DNA from: an uncultured Leptotrichia sp.
GTDB lineage: Bacteria > Fusobacteriota > Fusobacteriia > Fusobacteriales > Leptotrichiaceae
DNA length: 15,290 nucleotides
Direction: 5' to 3'
Assembly (NCBI GenBank): GCA_938017765.1
Contig: CALIJH010000065.1
Location: 1-15,290 of the forward strand
Made by a program: the position numbers and the translations under genes
Shown: one piece after another, positions 13,839 through 15,290 of the stretch
Layout of the letters: each line of letters begins with the position of its first letter
Numbering within the stretch: the first letter of the stretch is position 1
The notes under the pieces: generated by a model
What the model was told of the DNA's origin: nothing
The model's input: only the letters and a program-made list of their open reading frames with translations
Databases searched by the model: none

Positions 13839-15290
13839 ATTTTATATTTCTCCCTTATTTTATTTTTATATATTTCAGCTTGAGTACCGTATACTATTTG
13901 AATTCCTTTTCCTGAACGAATTATTCCTTTTGCCTGTAATTCTTTCCATCTTGCATCGTCAGAAACTACCGAAGGGTCTTTTACAGTTACTCTAAGTCTT
14001 GTAATACATGCATCTATATTTTCTATATTTTCCGCTCCTCCCAGTGATACTACAATATCATCTATGAGTTCTTTTTTCCCTTTGGCTTCGTTATAATCTT
14101 TTCTTGTATAAAGTTTATTTTCAGAATCTCCTCTGCCGGGAGTAGGAATATTGAATTTTAAAATCAATATTTTAAACAGGAAATAATAAACTATCGCATA
14201 CACAGGACCTAATATTAGTATCCAGTAATAAGAAGTTTTCGCATTTCCTTGTAAAAGCCCAAAGAACGTAAAGTCTATTATTCCTCTCGAAAAAGTAATA
14301 CCTACTGCTACATTCAGTACATACATAAGCATATATGCCAGTCCCTCAAGTATTGCGTGAATTACATACAACACAGGAGCCACAAATAAAAATGTGAATT
14401 CTATCGGTTCAGTTATCCCTGTAAGGAATGATGTCAATGCAGCTGACAGTAATATACCTTTTACTGCGGCTTTATTTTTATTGTCGGCTGTTCTGTACAT
14501 TGCAAGAGCTGCCGCAGGAAGTCCGAACATCATAGGAAGAAATCCCCCTGTCATTGTTTTCGTAGCCGCTGCACTGAAATGTTTCACGGACGGGTCTGCA
14601 AGCTGGGCAAAGAATATATTCTGTCCTCCCGCAATCATTTTACCTGCCACTTCCTGATAACCTCCAAGTTGAGTATACCAGAACAGAGGATATATTGCAT
14701 GGTGCAGTCCGAATACGTTCAACAGTCTCATTGTAAAACCATAGAAGAATGTTCCTACCGCTCCTGTCGCTGCAAACATTTGTCCCGCTTTTACTATTCC
14801 CATAAAAACTGTAGGCCAGATAAATGGAAATACCGCGGCTACAGGTATAAATAAAATAATTGTCATTACAGGGACAAATCTGTTTCCGCTAAAGAATGCC
14901 AAATAGTCGGGTAATACCTTGTCAGAAAATTTATTTGTAATTGCTGACGCTACTATACCGCATACAATTCCTCCAAAAACTCCTGTCTGTAACGTAAATA
15001 TTCCAAGCTCTTTCGTATATAATGCCGCTACTCCTCTCGCTGTGGCTTCGCTCATTCCTCCGGCAATAAGAGTGTCATAAGTTACAGAATCAGGTGTTAT
15101 TCCTTTAAATCCTAAAATCGTTCCTATTATAGTATGAAAAAGTAAAAATCCTAAAACTGCTGATAATGCCGCTGTTTCTTTATTTTTATTTGCAAGTCCT
15201 ATTGCAACTCCTACTGCAAACAGTAAAGGTAAATTCGCAAAAACGAACAATCCTGTGTTTGAAAACAGTTGCATCAAATAGTTTAAAGGT
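13835..15290 (-). CDS. PTS glucose-family EIICB permease, 5' end outside the window
   Basis: A phosphotransferase permease with fused EIIC and EIIB domains (glucose/N-acetylglucosamine/maltose family). The EIIC part shows family motifs: ANLPLLFAVGVAIGLA near its start, the GLHHAIYP loop, and GITEPIEFTFLFVAP. The C-terminal EIIB has the phosphorylation cysteine in DACITRLRVTV (codon at 14006-14008), followed by the ends GIQIVYGTQAE and YKNKIREKYKI. There is no EIIA domain, so a separate EIIA is needed. The frame stays open to the window edge: the TTG at 15275-15277 and ATG at 15272-15274 fall inside what should be the first membrane region, have no ribosome binding site, and are preceded in frame by further codons. 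About 40-60 residues are therefore missing. Sugar specificity is undetermined; the coupled YhcH gene favours an amino sugar. Confidence 0.9.
   Translation of the reverse strand, partial: PLNYLMQLFSNTGLFVFANLPLLFAVGVAIGLANKNKETAALSAVLGFLLFHTIIGTILGFKGITPDSVTYDTLIAGGMSEATARGVAALYTKELGIFTLQTGVFGGIVCGIVASAITNKFSDKVLPDYLAFFSGNRFVPVMTIILFIPVAAVFPFIWPTVFMGIVKAGQMFAATGAVGTFFYGFTMRLLNVFGLHHAIYPLFWYTQLGGYQEVAGKMIAGGQNIFFAQLADPSVKHFSAAATKTMTGGFLPMMFGLPAAALAMYRTADNKNKAAVKGILLSAALTSFLTGITEPIEFTFLFVAPVLYVIHAILEGLAYMLMYVLNVAVGITFSRGIIDFTFFGLLQGNAKTSYYWILILGPVYAIVYYFLFKILILKFNIPTPGRGDSENKLYTRKDYNEAKGKKELIDDIVVSLGGAENIENIDACITRLRVTVKDPSVVSDDARWKELQAKGIIRSGKGIQIVYGTQAEIYKNKIREKYKI

Noticed and set aside
15272..15277. 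Start of the PTS permease at the TTG or ATG here
   Set aside because: No ribosome binding site, and the frame remains open to the window edge. The EIIC family has further N-terminal residues, so the gene is cut by the window.

Overview
The window is very AT-rich, with short intergenic gaps, strong AGGAGG-type ribosome binding sites, several TTG/GTG starts, a lipoprotein and SIMPL-type exported proteins. This fits a low-GC anaerobe of the Fusobacteriota, most likely a Leptotrichia-like species. That assignment is an inference from base composition and gene content; no rRNA or marker gene is present.

Left part (1-2855), small envelope-related genes. A 72-bp tandem repeat runs into the 3' end of a minus-strand lipoprotein gene. 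Then come a CPBP intramembrane protease gene (minus) and, divergently, a 96-residue secreted protein gene (plus). Further on is a very small self-contained plus-strand unit at 2505-2720: a promoter, a strong ribosome binding site, a 22-codon Gly/Phe-rich open reading frame and a strong terminator. The protease, the secreted protein and the micro-ORF are each preceded by the same 33-bp promoter module (24 of 33 positions identical in all three, with the -10 element in register). This points to a small shared regulon and is the least expected signal in the window.

Middle-left (2790-5288): two tandem minus-strand SIMPL (DUF541) paralogues, exported and longer than usual. Upstream of them is a non-coding stretch with six copies of a 13-bp repeat.

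Middle and right (5289-13200): a complete set of homologues of the Escherichia coli yhf genes, all on the minus strand, in transcription order yhfZ, yhfY, yhfU, yhfT, php (yhfV), yhfS, yhfX, yhfW. They comprise a GntR-like regulator, a lone PRD domain, a small DUF2620 protein, a multi-spanning membrane protein, a phosphotriesterase-fold hydrolase, a fold-type I PLP enzyme, a fold-type III PLP enzyme and a phosphopentomutase-like enzyme. The set reads as regulator, uptake and stepwise catabolism of a substrate not known to me, probably an amino- or phospho-compound. A TTGACT/TATAAT promoter and a 22-bp palindrome precede yhfZ. A hairpin at the yhfZ stop codon may separate regulator from structural gene expression.

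Right end (13211-15290): a PTS glucose-family EIICB gene, cut by the window edge at its 5' end, overlaps a YhcH/NanQ-family gene by 4 bp. An intrinsic terminator follows, separating this sugar-uptake unit from the yhf operon.
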